Of a stretch of 42,293 nucleotides of DNA, positions 33,482-42,231 are shown piece after piece. A program made the translations under genes and the position numbers. The notes under the pieces are model-generated. The model had not been told where the DNA came from. It did not search any database and saw nothing but the letters and a program-made list of their open reading frames with translations. Numbering within the stretch: position 1 is the first letter of the stretch; each line of letters opens with the position of its first letter. The DNA is from Eubacterium sp. CAG:248 (GTDB lineage: Bacteria; Bacillota; Clostridia; Lachnospirales; Lachnospiraceae): positions 1 to 42,293 of the forward strand of contig FR886175.1 of NCBI GenBank assembly GCA_000436475.1, given 5' to 3'.

Positions 33482-34723
33482 ATGTATTCATTTGATGAAG
33501 TATTGAACTATGATCCAGAATTAGCTAAAGCTATGGATGATGAGTTAGCAAGACAGAGAAGCCATATTGAATTAATAGCTTCAGAGAACCTTGTAAGTAA
33601 AGCTGTTATGGCAGCTATGGGAAGCCCTCTTACTAACAAGTATGCAGAAGGATATCCTGGAAAGAGATATTATGGTGGCTGCGAATATGTAGATGTTGTT
33701 GAAACACTTGCAATTGAGAGAGCTAAGAAGTTATTTGGTTGTGAATATGCCAATGTTCAGCCACATTCAGGTGCACAGGCTAACCTTGCAGCATTCTTTG
33801 CTATGGTAGAACCAGGTGATACTGTTATGGGTATGAGCCTTGACTGTGGTGGACACCTTTCACATGGTTCACCAGTTAATATCTCTGGTAAATATTTTAA
33901 TATAGTTCCTTATGGAGTTACAGCTGAAGGCTTTATAGATTATGATGAAGTATTAAGAATTGCTAAGGAATGTAAGCCAAAGATGATCATTGCTGGTGCA
34001 TCTGCATATGCAAGAGTTATTGATTTTAAGAAGTTCAGAGAGATAGCTGATGAAGTTGGTGCTTATCTTATGGTAGATATGGCTCATATTGCTGGTCTTG
34101 TAGCAGGTGGAGAGCATCCAAGCCCTATCCCTTATGCTGATGTAGTTACAACTACAACTCATAAAACATTAAGAGGACCAAGAGGTGGTATGATTCTTTC
34201 ATCAGCAGAAGCTGCTGAAAAGTTTAAGTTTAACAAGGCTGTATTCCCAGGAATCCAGGGAGGTCCACTTATGCATGTTATTGCTGGTAAGGCAGTATGC
34301 TTAAAGGAAGCACTTGACCCAAGCTTTAAGACTTATGCTAAGAACATTGTTGATAATGCACAGGCTCTTTGTACAGGACTTATGAACAGAGGTTTTGATA
34401 TCGTATCTGGTGGTACAGATAATCACCTTATGCTTGTTAACCTTTTAAGCAAGAATAAGACTGGTAAGGAAGTAGAAAAGCTTCTTGATGCAGCTAACAT
34501 TACATGCAACAAGAACACTATCCCTAACGATCCAGCTTCACCTTTCGTAACAAGTGGTATCAGACTTGGTACAGCAGCAGTTACAACAAGAGGCTTCAAC
34601 ACAGCAGATATGGATGTAGTAGCAGAAGCTATTGCTTTACTTGTAGATGACGTTGATGCTAATCAGGCTAAGGCTATGGCTATGGTTAAGGAACTTACAG
34701 ACAAGTATCCTCTTTATGAATAA
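33482..34723 (+). CDS. glyA: Serine hydroxymethyltransferase
   Basis: This 413-residue PLP enzyme interconverts serine and glycine while loading one-carbon units onto tetrahydrofolate. The PLP lysine is K228 in VVTTTTHKTLRGPRGG. Other family blocks are IELIASENLVSKAV, TNKYAEGYPGKRYYGG and QPHSGAQANLA. The length is standard for the bacterial enzyme. GGAGGT just upstream is the ribosome site. The stop overlaps the next gene by one base (TAATG), so the AlkD-like protein is co-translated. No glycine riboswitch or purine-type motif is visible in the 130-nt leader. Confidence 0.97.
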   Translation: MYSFDEVLNYDPELAKAMDDELARQRSHIELIASENLVSKAVMAAMGSPLTNKYAEGYPGKRYYGGCEYVDVVETLAIERAKKLFGCEYANVQPHSGAQANLAAFFAMVEPGDTVMGMSLDCGGHLSHGSPVNISGKYFNIVPYGVTAEGFIDYDEVLRIAKECKPKMIIAGASAYARVIDFKKFREIADEVGAYLMVDMAHIAGLVAGGEHPSPIPYADVVTTTTHKTLRGPRGGMILSSAEAAEKFKFNKAVFPGIQGGPLMHVIAGKAVCLKEALDPSFKTYAKNIVDNAQALCTGLMNRGFDIVSGGTDNHLMLVNLLSKNKTGKEVEKLLDAANITCNKNTIPNDPASPFVTSGIRLGTAAVTTRGFNTADMDVVAEAIALLVDDVDANQAKAMAMVKELTDKYPLYE

Positions 34724-35523
34724 TGCTGGAATATATAAGAAATGAACTTCTGGGGATGACTGATAAAGGAGAATATGCAGCATTTACATCCTCACTTATT
34801 CCTGGCTGCGATAATATAATAGGAATAAGACAACCGGTATTAAAGCAATATGCAAAACAGCTGATAAAGGAGAATAAGGATTTCCGGCAGCTGCTTAGTG
34901 AACCGGATATTTATCAGGAAGAAACACTGCTTAGAAGCTACATAATAGGAATGGGAACAGCGAAGGAGAAAGACTTTAAGAAGGCTTTAAAAGACTTCAA
35001 CACATTCGTTCCTCTTGTGAACAACTGGGCTGTAAACGACAGCTTCTGTGTAGAATTCAGGGTTATGGATATGTTTCGGGACGAGTTTCTGCCATACATA
35101 AAGGAATGTATAGAATCGTTTGATGAATACAGGGCAAGAGTAGGGCTTATAATGCTGTTAGACCACTATTTAAAGGTTGATATGCATGGCATGAAAAGAC
35201 CGAGAATGAAAAAGGTTACTATTAAAGATATAGAAAGCACAGATGAAATAAATTGTGCTAATGGTTTATATCTTGATGATATATTTTCACTTGTAAACAG
35301 GGATTTTTCGGCCTATGGATATTATACACAGATGGCAGCAGGCTGGCTTCTTGCGGAATGTTTTGTTACATTTCCAAAAAGAACGTGGGAATATCTTACA
35401 GATACCGACTGCTTAAAGTTAGATAAGTTGTCATATCAGAAGGCGGTACGAAAGATATGTGAATCGCTCACGCCGGATAAAGAAGTTAAACTAAAAGTTA
35501 AAAAGGATCTGAAGCAGATGTAA
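34723..35523 (+). CDS. AlkD-like DNA alkylation repair protein
   Basis: This 266-residue protein is entirely helical, in the HEAT-like fold of AlkC/AlkD DNA glycosylases (PF08713). Recognisable blocks are IIGIRQPVLKQYAKQLIKE, then EETLLRSYIIGMG, then FVPLVNNWAVNDSFC, with the conserved W-x3-D pair, and YYTQMAAGWLLAECFV. AlkD removes positively charged N3 and N7 alkylated purines. Many gut Firmicutes carry this longer variant without experimental proof. It overlaps glyA by one base and is closed by an intrinsic terminator that begins inside its last codons. Confidence 0.85.
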   Translation: MLEYIRNELLGMTDKGEYAAFTSSLIPGCDNIIGIRQPVLKQYAKQLIKENKDFRQLLSEPDIYQEETLLRSYIIGMGTAKEKDFKKALKDFNTFVPLVNNWAVNDSFCVEFRVMDMFRDEFLPYIKECIESFDEYRARVGLIMLLDHYLKVDMHGMKRPRMKKVTIKDIESTDEINCANGLYLDDIFSLVNRDFSAYGYYTQMAAGWLLAECFVTFPKRTWEYLTDTDCLKLDKLSYQKAVRKICESLTPDKEVKLKVKKDLKQM

Positions 35524-35547
35524 TAATCTGTTTCAGGTCTTTTTTTA
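35506..35547 (+). terminator. Terminator of glyA-alkD operon
   Basis: Fourteen-base arms (35506-35519 with 35526-35539) pair with two G-U and are followed by eight T. The ascending arm lies inside the coding end of the AlkD-like gene. Confidence 0.9.
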
Positions 35548-35569
35548 TTGCTTTAGTATATTTTAATAA

Positions 35570-35582
35570 TTTGAATATCAAA
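35570..35582 (+). promoter_or_regulatory. FabT-like operator, distal copy
   Basis: TTTGAATATCAAA is an inverted repeat with a 3-nt centre. It resembles the FabT (MarR-family) operator of streptococci, TTTGA-N3-TCAAA. It lies 7 nt upstream of the -35 box of the fatty-acid operon. Confidence 0.65.
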
Positions 35583-35588
35583 ATAACC

Positions 35589-35618
35589 TTGACAAACACA
35601 TAAGTTTTGTAGTATAAA
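35589..35618 (+). promoter_or_regulatory. Promoter of the fatty-acid synthesis operon
   Basis: A consensus TTGACA (35589-35594) is followed after 18 nt by TATAAA (35613-35618), about 70 nt before fabH and just after the terminator of the previous operon. FabT-like palindromes flank it on both sides. Confidence 0.75.
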
Positions 35619-35625
35619 AATAATG

Positions 35626-35638
35626 TTTGAAAATCAAA
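35626..35638 (+). promoter_or_regulatory. FabT-like operator, proximal copy
   Basis: TTTGAAAATCAAA is a second inverted repeat of the same form, placed at about the transcription start where a repressor would block initiation. Confidence 0.65.
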
Positions 35639-35687
35639 GTAAGATAATCAAATTGTTAGTAAGTCAAATAAATAAGGACAAAAAAGT

Positions 35688-36680
35688 ATGATAAGAACAA
35701 GAATCATAGGAACAGGAAGCTATGTTCCACCAGATATATTGACTAACGATAATCTGTCAGAAATGGTAGATACGAGTGATGAGTGGATAAGGACAAGAAC
35801 TGGTATATGTAACAGACATATAGCAAAAGATATGGATAATGCTGATATGGCATATAACGCTGCAAGAAATGCAGTAGAGGATGCACGTATTGAAGCTTCT
35901 AAGATTGGTCTGATTATAGTTGCAACGTCAACTCCTGATTATGCTTTTCCTAATCAGGCATCACTTGTACAGGCAAAGCTTAAAGCAGTAAATGCTATGT
36001 GTTTTGATGTAAGTGCAGCATGTTCAGGTTTTATTACAGCCCTGGATATTGCAGCTTCAATGTTAAAGGCAGGTTCGTATAAATATGCACTTGTTATTGG
36101 TTCAGAAAAAATGTCAGAAATAGTTAACTGGAAAGACAGAAGTGTGTGTGTGCTTTTTGGAGATGGTGCTGGTGCAGTGGTTCTTAAAGCAGTTGATAAC
36201 AACACAGAAGATGTTACAGGTGCCTTAGTTGGTCATGAAAGAGGAATTATTGACAGCAATATCTACAATGATGGAACAGGTGCATCTGTTTTAACAGGTG
36301 GCAGAAGATTTTCTGATTCATGCAGCACAGATATATTTATACATATGGATGGACAGGAAGTGTTTAAATTCGCCGTAAAGAGTGTTCCTACAGCTATAGA
36401 AACACTTTTACATAATAATAATATGGATATTAATGAAGTTGATAAGTTCATATTGCATCAGGCTAATGTACGTATTATAGAGAGTGTAGCTAAAAGACTT
36501 AAGGCTGATAAAGATAAGTTTCCAGTCAATCTGAATGAATATGGAAATACATCATCAGCAAGCATTCCTATTCTGCTTGATGAGTTAAACAGGAATGGAA
36601 GCTTAAAACAGGGAGAGAAGCTTGTACTTGCCGGTTTTGGTGCAGGATTAAGCTGGGGAAGTATTCTGCTTGTATGGTAG
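35688..36680 (+). CDS. fabH: Beta-ketoacyl-ACP synthase III
   Basis: This 330-residue enzyme starts fatty-acid synthesis by condensing acetyl- or branched acyl-CoA with malonyl-ACP. The catalytic triad is visible: C112 in DVSAACSGF, His in FILHQANVRI and Asn in NEYGNTSSASIP. ATSTPDYAFP and the closing GFGAGLSWG are family blocks. It is the first gene of the operon; unlike in lactic acid bacteria, no fabT regulator gene precedes it, although FabT-like sites do. Ribosome site AAGGA lies upstream of the ATG. Confidence 0.96.
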   Translation: MIRTRIIGTGSYVPPDILTNDNLSEMVDTSDEWIRTRTGICNRHIAKDMDNADMAYNAARNAVEDARIEASKIGLIIVATSTPDYAFPNQASLVQAKLKAVNAMCFDVSAACSGFITALDIAASMLKAGSYKYALVIGSEKMSEIVNWKDRSVCVLFGDGAGAVVLKAVDNNTEDVTGALVGHERGIIDSNIYNDGTGASVLTGGRRFSDSCSTDIFIHMDGQEVFKFAVKSVPTAIETLLHNNNMDINEVDKFILHQANVRIIESVAKRLKADKDKFPVNLNEYGNTSSASIPILLDELNRNGSLKQGEKLVLAGFGAGLSWGSILLVW

Positions 36681-36782
36681 CACGGTTAAAGATGCTAAGC
36701 TTATTATATAGATATTTGCAGACTGCTTACTAAAAGATATCAGGCAGCCGGATAAGCGGCATTTTAACATATATAAGATGTT

Positions 36783-36837
36783 TATGGCAAAAGCTTTGCC
36801 ATAGATATCAAAGTTGTGGGCTTTTGACCCCGACAAC
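36783..36837 (+). repeat. Two hairpins in the fabH-acpP gap
   Basis: The first is a perfect 9-bp stem (TATGGCAAA/TTTGCCATA, 36783-36803). The second (36804-36837) is an imperfect stem starting GATATCAAAG and ending TTTTGACCCCGACAAC. It clearly resembles the hairpin before fabZ (41672-41705). They fill a 197-nt gap that is otherwise empty and may set mRNA processing or stability ahead of the highly expressed acpP. Confidence 0.55.
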
Positions 36838-36877
36838 ATATAATAAAAAATAATAAGAATTAAGGAGATTTAACATT

Positions 36878-37105
36878 ATGTTTGAAAAAGTAAGAGAATT
36901 AGTTGCAGCACAGTTAGGTATAGATGAGGCAGTTATTAAGCCTGAGTCTAATTTCAAGGAAGATCTTAAGGCAGATTCACTTGATCTTTTTGAACTTGTT
37001 ATGTCACTTGAGGATGAGTGTTCAGTAACTATTCCATCTGAGGAGCTTGAAAAGATTCTTACAGTACAGGATGTTGTTGATTATATCGAGGCTAACCAGA
37101 AATAG
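36878..37105 (+). CDS. acpP: Acyl carrier protein
   Basis: This 75-residue acidic protein carries the growing acyl chain on a phosphopantetheine arm attached to S34 in KADSLDLFELVMSLED, the canonical DSL motif. The sequence after it (DECSVTIPSEELEKILTVQD) is typical of ACP helix II-III. A strong AAGGAG site eleven nt upstream fits high expression. Confidence 0.97.
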   Translation: MFEKVRELVAAQLGIDEAVIKPESNFKEDLKADSLDLFELVMSLEDECSVTIPSEELEKILTVQDVVDYIEANQK

Positions 37106-37133
37106 TTATAAATGTCAGGAAGGAAGATAAGTT

Positions 37134-38072
37134 ATGAAAACTCGTGTAACAGAGCTTCTTAATATAGAATATCCTGTTATACAGGGCGGTATGGCATGGG
37201 TTGCAGATGCTAATCTGGCAGCCCACGTCAGCAAAGCCGGTGGAATGGGATTTATTGGAGCAGCTAATGCGCCGGCAGAATGGGTTAAAGAACAGATACA
37301 TATTGCAAGAAAGATAACAGATAAGCCAGTTGGTGTTAATATTATGCTTTTAAGTGATTATGCAGATGAGATAGCACAGCTTGTTATTGATGAGCATATA
37401 GAAGCAGTAACAACAGGTGCAGGCAATCCAAGCAAATATATGAAGGCCTGGAAGGAAGCTGGAATAAGGGTTATTCCTGTTGTGGCATCAGTTGCACTTG
37501 CAAGAATGATGGAACGTGCCGGAGCAGATGCAGTTGTAGCAGAGGGCATGGAATCAGGTGGACATATCGGCGAGGAAACGACCATGACACTTGTACCACA
37601 GGTTGTTGATGCAGTTAATATTCCTGTTATAGCAGCTGGCGGAATAGGTGATGGCAGAGGTGTATGTGCGGCATTTATGCTTGGTGCAGAGGCTGTACAG
37701 ATGGGAACAAGATTCGTTGTGGCTAAGGAGTCAAATGTCCATCAGAATTATAAGGACAGAGTTATAGCTGCCAAGGATATAGATTCAGTAGTAACTGGCA
37801 GAAGTACAGGTCATCCAGTAAGGTCACTTAGAAACAGCATGACAAGAGAGTATCTTGATATGGAAAAAGAAGGCGTTGAGTTTGAAAAGCTTGAAAGACT
37901 TACTCTTGGAACACTAAGAAAGGCTGTTGTGGATGGTGATGTCAAGCAGGGAACTGTAATGGCAGGTCAGATAGCAGGTCTTGTGAGTAAGGAACAGACA
38001 TGTGAAGAGATTATTAAGGAGCTTATGAAGGAAGTCTCTGAGGTATATAATTCACATAATAAGCTGGCATAA
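37134..38072 (+). CDS. fabK: Enoyl-ACP reductase II (FMN-dependent)
   Basis: This 312-residue TIM-barrel flavoprotein of the nitronate-monooxygenase/FabK family carries out the last reduction of each elongation cycle. Key stretches are EYPVIQGGMAWVADANLAAH, then GGMGFIGAANAP, then VVAEGMESGGHIGEETTM, then PVIAAGGIGDGRG and GAEAVQMGTRFV. FabK replaces FabI, so the organism should be insensitive to triclosan at this step. That follows from family knowledge, not from a test. The position between acpP and fabD is conserved in Clostridia and streptococci. Confidence 0.95.
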   Translation: MKTRVTELLNIEYPVIQGGMAWVADANLAAHVSKAGGMGFIGAANAPAEWVKEQIHIARKITDKPVGVNIMLLSDYADEIAQLVIDEHIEAVTTGAGNPSKYMKAWKEAGIRVIPVVASVALARMMERAGADAVVAEGMESGGHIGEETTMTLVPQVVDAVNIPVIAAGGIGDGRGVCAAFMLGAEAVQMGTRFVVAKESNVHQNYKDRVIAAKDIDSVVTGRSTGHPVRSLRNSMTREYLDMEKEGVEFEKLERLTLGTLRKAVVDGDVKQGTVMAGQIAGLVSKEQTCEEIIKELMKEVSEVYNSHNKLA

Positions 38073-38103
38073 AACAGTGTATGGAAATGAGGATTTAAAA
38101 GGT

Positions 38104-39045
38104 ATGGGAAAAACAGTTGTAATGTTTCCAGGACAGGGAAGCCAGCGTACTGGAATGGGAAGAGAAAGCTATAATAGCTGCACTTCATCAGTAAAGTGCT
38201 TTAAGAAGGCTGGTGAACTGACAGGTATCAATATGGAGCATTTAATATTTGAAGAAAATGATCTTCTTGATAAAACCGAGTATACACAGATTGCGTTATA
38301 TGTAACAGAAATCGCCCAGCTTGCTGATATGGTTGAGCAGGGCCTTACGTATGATGCAGCTATTGGACTTTCATTAGGTGAATATAGTGCACTTACTGCA
38401 AGTGGTGCGCTATCTTATGAAGATGGTGTAAGACTTGTAAGAAACCGTGGAATATATATGGAACAGGAGGTTCCGGCTGGTATAGGCGCCATGGCTGCAG
38501 TTATCGGGCTTACATCAGATGAGGTTGACAGTGTACTTGCTAAATATAACAAGGATAAAAGTGGGAACACAGAGTCTGATAATGATATGTATCCTGATAC
38601 AGTTTCCGCAGCTAATTACAACTGCCCTGGCCAGATAGTAATATCAGGTAAAAAGGAATGTGTACAGGAGGCTATGGAAGTGCTTAAGGAAGCAGGAGCA
38701 AGAAGAACACTCCTTCTTAATGTAAGTGGACCGTTTCATTCAAAGCTTCTTAAGGGCGCAGGTGATAAGCTTATGAAGGATCTTGAAAAAGTTACTTTTG
38801 ATAAAGTGAAGTATCCTTATGTGGCAAACTGTACAGCTGAGTATGTGGATGAGAATACATCCAGTGGATATATAAAAGAACTTCTTTCAAAGCAGGTATA
38901 TAGTTCAGTACGTTTTGAACAGTCAGTCAGAAAAATGATAGCCGATGGTTATGATACATTTGTTGAGGTGGGACCAGGAAAGACTTTATCTGGCTTTGTT
39001 AAAAAGATAGCTAAGAGCATGGAAAAGGAAGTAGTTATAAAATAA
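38104..39045 (+). CDS. fabD: Malonyl-CoA:ACP transacylase
   Basis: This 313-residue enzyme loads malonate from malonyl-CoA onto ACP. The N-terminus TVVMFPGQGSQRTGMG is typical. The nucleophilic serine is S90 in GLSLGEYSAL, and the histidine is in VSGPFHSKLL. FVEVGPGKTLSGFVKKI is the C-terminal block. I start at ATG 38104, with GAGG about 11 nt upstream. A GTG at 38077 would add nine residues but has no ribosome site. A stretch of about 15 extra polar residues near 155-170 (NKDKSGNTESDNDMYPD) is a lineage-specific insertion. Confidence 0.95.
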   Translation: MGKTVVMFPGQGSQRTGMGRESYNSCTSSVKCFKKAGELTGINMEHLIFEENDLLDKTEYTQIALYVTEIAQLADMVEQGLTYDAAIGLSLGEYSALTASGALSYEDGVRLVRNRGIYMEQEVPAGIGAMAAVIGLTSDEVDSVLAKYNKDKSGNTESDNDMYPDTVSAANYNCPGQIVISGKKECVQEAMEVLKEAGARRTLLLNVSGPFHSKLLKGAGDKLMKDLEKVTFDKVKYPYVANCTAEYVDENTSSGYIKELLSKQVYSSVRFEQSVRKMIADGYDTFVEVGPGKTLSGFVKKIAKSMEKEVVIK

Positions 39046-39114
39046 CAGGCAATAAATGCAGACAAGATATTGGTAAGGCTTTAGCAATATTGTATCGATG
39101 AAAGGCAGTGTGTT

Positions 39115-39879
39115 ATGTGTATGGATAATTGTATAAAAAGATATGAAAACAAGATAGTGCTTGTAACCGGAGCTAGCAGAGGAATAGGAGCTGCTATAGC
39201 TGCCCGTTTTGCCAAAGAGGGGGCTGTGGTTATTGTTAATTACAGTGGTAATGATGAGGCAGCAGATAGAACAGTTGAAAATATTCTGGCTGCCAACGGA
39301 AAGGCAGAAAAATACAAGTGTCAGGTTGATTCGTATGAAGAAACTGAAAAAATGATTACATATATAATGGATAAATATAAGAGAATAGACATTCTTATAA
39401 ATAATGCAGGTATAACAAAAGATGGTCTTATCATGAGAATGAAAGAGGAAGATTTTGACAGAGTTATAGATGTTAATCTTAAGGGAACATTTAACTGCAT
39501 AAGACACGTAAGCAGATACATGTTAAAGCAAAGAAGCGGAAGAATAATCAATATGTCATCAGTTGTAGGCATAGCTGGTAATGCAGGACAGGTTAATTAC
39601 AGTGCTTCTAAAGCAGGTGTGATAGGTATTACCAAATCTGCGGCAAAGGAGCTTGCATCGCGAGGAATAACTGTTAATGCAGTTGCACCTGGATATATTG
39701 ATACAGATATGACAAAGGTTTTATCTGATGAACAGAAGAAGTCAGTACTTGATATGATTCCTCTTTCAAGAATGGGAAGCGTGGATGATATAAGCAATGC
39801 TGTAGCATTTCTGGCATCAGATGAAGCAGCATACATAACAGGACAGGTGATATCAGTAGATGGAGGTATGAATATCTGA
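39115..39879 (+). CDS. fabG: 3-oxoacyl-ACP reductase
   Basis: This 254-residue classical SDR reduces beta-ketoacyl-ACP with NADPH. Visible are VTGASRGIGAAIAARFA (cofactor loop), the NNAG motif in ILINNAGITKDG, the catalytic serine in INMSSVVGIAGN, YSASKAG with the Tyr and Lys, and the end AYITGQVISVDGGMNI. AAAGG lies 9 nt before the ATG. The stop overlaps the fabF start (TGATG). Confidence 0.96.
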   Translation: MCMDNCIKRYENKIVLVTGASRGIGAAIAARFAKEGAVVIVNYSGNDEAADRTVENILAANGKAEKYKCQVDSYEETEKMITYIMDKYKRIDILINNAGITKDGLIMRMKEEDFDRVIDVNLKGTFNCIRHVSRYMLKQRSGRIINMSSVVGIAGNAGQVNYSASKAGVIGITKSAAKELASRGITVNAVAPGYIDTDMTKVLSDEQKKSVLDMIPLSRMGSVDDISNAVAFLASDEAAYITGQVISVDGGMNI

Positions 39880-41111
39880 TGAGAAGAGTAGTTGTTACAG
39901 GTATGGGTGCAATAACACCTATAGGTTTAAGTGTGGATGAATTCTGGAATTCTGTTAAAGAGAATACAGTTGGAATAGATAATATAACAAGATTTGATAC
40001 AACAGATTATAAGGTTAAGCTTGCAGCAGAGGTAAAGGATTTTGATGCTAAGAATTATATGGATTTCAAGGCAGCCAAAAGGATGGAAAAGTTCAGCCAG
40101 TATGCTGTTGCGGCCGCGCATGAGGCTATGAAGGATTCGGGGCTTGATATGGCTAAAGAGGATGCTTTCCGTGTTGGTGTATCAGTAGGCTCTGGTGTTG
40201 GAAGCCTTGAAGCTATGGAAAGCAATCACAAGAAGCTTCTTGAAAAGGGTCCATCTAGGATTAATCCGCTTCTTGTACCTCTTATGATAACTAACATGGC
40301 AGCTGGCAATGTATCAATACAGCTAGGTTTAAAGGGTAAGAATATAAATGTTGTTACAGCATGTGCTACTGGAACTAACTCTATAGGTGAAGGCTATAGA
40401 AGCATACAGCATGGAGAAGCAGATGTTATGTTTGCAGGTGGAACTGAAAGTTCTATATCTCCTATTGGAATCGGTGGTTTTGCTGCGCTTACAGCACTTT
40501 CAACATCTACAGACCCTAAGAGAGCCTCTATCCCATTTGACAAAGAAAGAAATGGCTTTGTCATGGGTGAAGGAGCAGGTGTGGTTGTACTTGAAGAACT
40601 GGAGCATGCTTTAAAGAGAGGAGCGCATATATATGCAGAGATCACAGGCTATGGCTGTTCTTCTGATGCATACCATATAACATCACCTATGGAGGATGGA
40701 AGTGGAGCTGCATATGCTATGACAAGTGCCATGAAGGAAGCAGAAGTAAAACCAGATGATATCGATTATATAAATGCACATGGAACAAGTACCCATCATA
40801 ATGATCTTTTTGAGACAAGGGCGATCAAGCTGGCACTTAAGGATGCAGCTTACAATGTGCCTGTAAGTTCAACAAAATCCATGGTTGGACATCTGCTTGG
40901 TGCAGCGGGCGCAGTTGAGTTCATAGCCTGTGTCAAGTCAATCCAGGATGGTTATATACATCCAAATGTAGGACTATCAGAAACAGAGGAAGAAATGGAT
41001 CTTAATTATGTCAAGGATGAAGGAATCGAAAAGGACGTTGATGTAGTCATGACGAATTCTCTTGGTTTTGGTGGACATAATGCAACTCTTATAGTAAGAA
41101 AGTATTCATAA
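39879..41111 (+). CDS. fabF: Beta-ketoacyl-ACP synthase II
   Basis: This 410-residue condensing enzyme elongates acyl-ACP. The catalytic residues are C162 in VVTACATGTNSIG, His in INAHGTSTHHND and His in SMVGHLLGAAGAVE. Its start overlaps the fabG stop by one base. A single KAS II with FabH is the usual Clostridial set. No KAS I/FabA branch for unsaturated chains is seen in this operon. Confidence 0.96.
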   Translation: MRRVVVTGMGAITPIGLSVDEFWNSVKENTVGIDNITRFDTTDYKVKLAAEVKDFDAKNYMDFKAAKRMEKFSQYAVAAAHEAMKDSGLDMAKEDAFRVGVSVGSGVGSLEAMESNHKKLLEKGPSRINPLLVPLMITNMAAGNVSIQLGLKGKNINVVTACATGTNSIGEGYRSIQHGEADVMFAGGTESSISPIGIGGFAALTALSTSTDPKRASIPFDKERNGFVMGEGAGVVVLEELEHALKRGAHIYAEITGYGCSSDAYHITSPMEDGSGAAYAMTSAMKEAEVKPDDIDYINAHGTSTHHNDLFETRAIKLALKDAAYNVPVSSTKSMVGHLLGAAGAVEFIACVKSIQDGYIHPNVGLSETEEEMDLNYVKDEGIEKDVDVVMTNSLGFGGHNATLIVRKYS

Positions 41112-41206
41112 TATGATGAACGCTTAAAGTACATAAGTAGATTGCTGGTGAGATATATGGAATACCAGAATATGAATAAAAGGTCATGAAGAAATGGAGA
41201 TAATAT

Positions 41207-41665
41207 ATGGAATTAGAAAATGTAATAAAGCTCATTAATGCTGTATCAGAATCTTCACTTACAAGCTTTAGCATGGAAGATGGCGACACTAAGCTTTCGC
41301 TTGGCGCTGACAGAAGTGACAGGGCAGCTGTTAAAGAAACTGCCGGTGCTGATGATATAGTTAATAGCGATAACGGCAATGAATCAGGATTGAATAAATC
41401 GGACATTAAAACTTCTGATGATAATGTGCTTACTGTTAATTCACCACTTGTAGGTGTATTTTACAGTTCAGCATCTCCGGAAGCTGATGCATATGTAGCA
41501 ATAGGTGACAGGGTTAAAAAAGGTCAGGTAATCGGTATAGTAGAAGCAATGAAGCTTATGAATGAGATTGAAAGTGATTATGATGGTGTGGTTACTGATA
41601 TTCTTGTAGATAATGAACAGATGGTTGAATATGGACAGCCTATGTTTGTTATAAAACCAGTCTGA
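41207..41665 (+). CDS. accB: Acetyl-CoA carboxylase biotin carboxyl carrier protein
   Basis: This 152-residue protein carries biotin on K116 in VEAMKLMNEI, in the C-terminal biotinyl domain (about 77-152). The domain opens with NSPLVGVFYSSASPEADAYV, including the BCCP thumb, and closes with VEYGQPMFVIKP. The N-terminal helix region and the acidic Asp/Asn/Ser linker (about 35-75) are typical. It works with AccC, whose gene begins at the window end, to make carboxybiotin for malonyl-CoA synthesis. GGAGA lies before the ATG. Confidence 0.95.
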   Translation: MELENVIKLINAVSESSLTSFSMEDGDTKLSLGADRSDRAAVKETAGADDIVNSDNGNESGLNKSDIKTSDDNVLTVNSPLVGVFYSSASPEADAYVAIGDRVKKGQVIGIVEAMKLMNEIESDYDGVVTDILVDNEQMVEYGQPMFVIKPV

Positions 41666-41671
41666 CAATAC

Positions 41672-41705
41672 GTCGGTATCAAAGGCATGGGTTTTTGATA
41701 CCGAC
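41672..41705 (+). repeat. Perfect 12-bp hairpin in the accB-fabZ gap
   Basis: Arms GTCGGTATCAAA (41672-41683) and TTTGATACCGAC (41694-41705) pair perfectly around a 10-nt loop, six nt after the accB stop. No T-run follows, so it should not end transcription of the operon. A related, less perfect copy lies before acpP. Confidence 0.8.
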
Positions 41706-41748
41706 ATTATATATATGAAATTCGATTATTTAATATAAGGAGTTAAGT

Positions 41749-42171
41749 ATGCTTACAACAAAGGAAATAATGGATATTATACCACACAGACATCCTTTTC
41801 TGCTTGTGGATACGATAGATGAACTTGAGCCTGGAATAAAGGCAACAGGATATAAGTGTATTACATATGATGAGCCTTATTTTGCAGGACATTTTCCAGC
41901 TGAGCCTGTTATGCCGGGGGTCCTTCAGATAGAGGCATGCGCACAGGTAGGCGCTGTTGCGATACTTTCGCTGGAAGAAAACAAAGGTAAAACAGCATAT
42001 TTTGGTGCAGTTAATAATGCAAGATTTAAAAGAAAAGTAGTTCCTGGTGATAAACTTAAGATGGAATGTGAGATTATAAAGAAAAAAGGACCAGTTGGCG
42101 TGGGAAAGGCTGTTGCGACGGTAGATGGCGAGGTTGCACTTACAGCAGAGCTTACATTTATGGTAGGTTAA
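41749..42171 (+). CDS. fabZ: 3-hydroxyacyl-ACP dehydratase
   Basis: This 140-residue hot-dog-fold enzyme dehydrates beta-hydroxyacyl-ACP. It shows IIPHRHPFLLVDTIDELEPG, the catalytic H48 in FAGHFPAEPVMPGVLQIEA and E62 in the same block, followed by NARFKRKVVPGDKL. AAGGAG lies before the ATG. It is the only dehydratase seen in this operon. The sequence alone does not show whether it also isomerises for unsaturated fatty acids. Confidence 0.96.
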   Translation: MLTTKEIMDIIPHRHPFLLVDTIDELEPGIKATGYKCITYDEPYFAGHFPAEPVMPGVLQIEACAQVGAVAILSLEENKGKTAYFGAVNNARFKRKVVPGDKLKMECEIIKKKGPVGVGKAVATVDGEVALTAELTFMVG

Positions 42172-42231
42172 TCCGTCTGATGTTATAAATATAATATGTG
42201 GATTATGGAATGATTATAAGGAGATGAAGCT

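Noticed and set aside
38986..39507. Minus-strand frame of 173 residues across fabD-fabG
   Set aside because: It is antisense to the fabD end and the conserved SDR core of fabG. There is no start signal.
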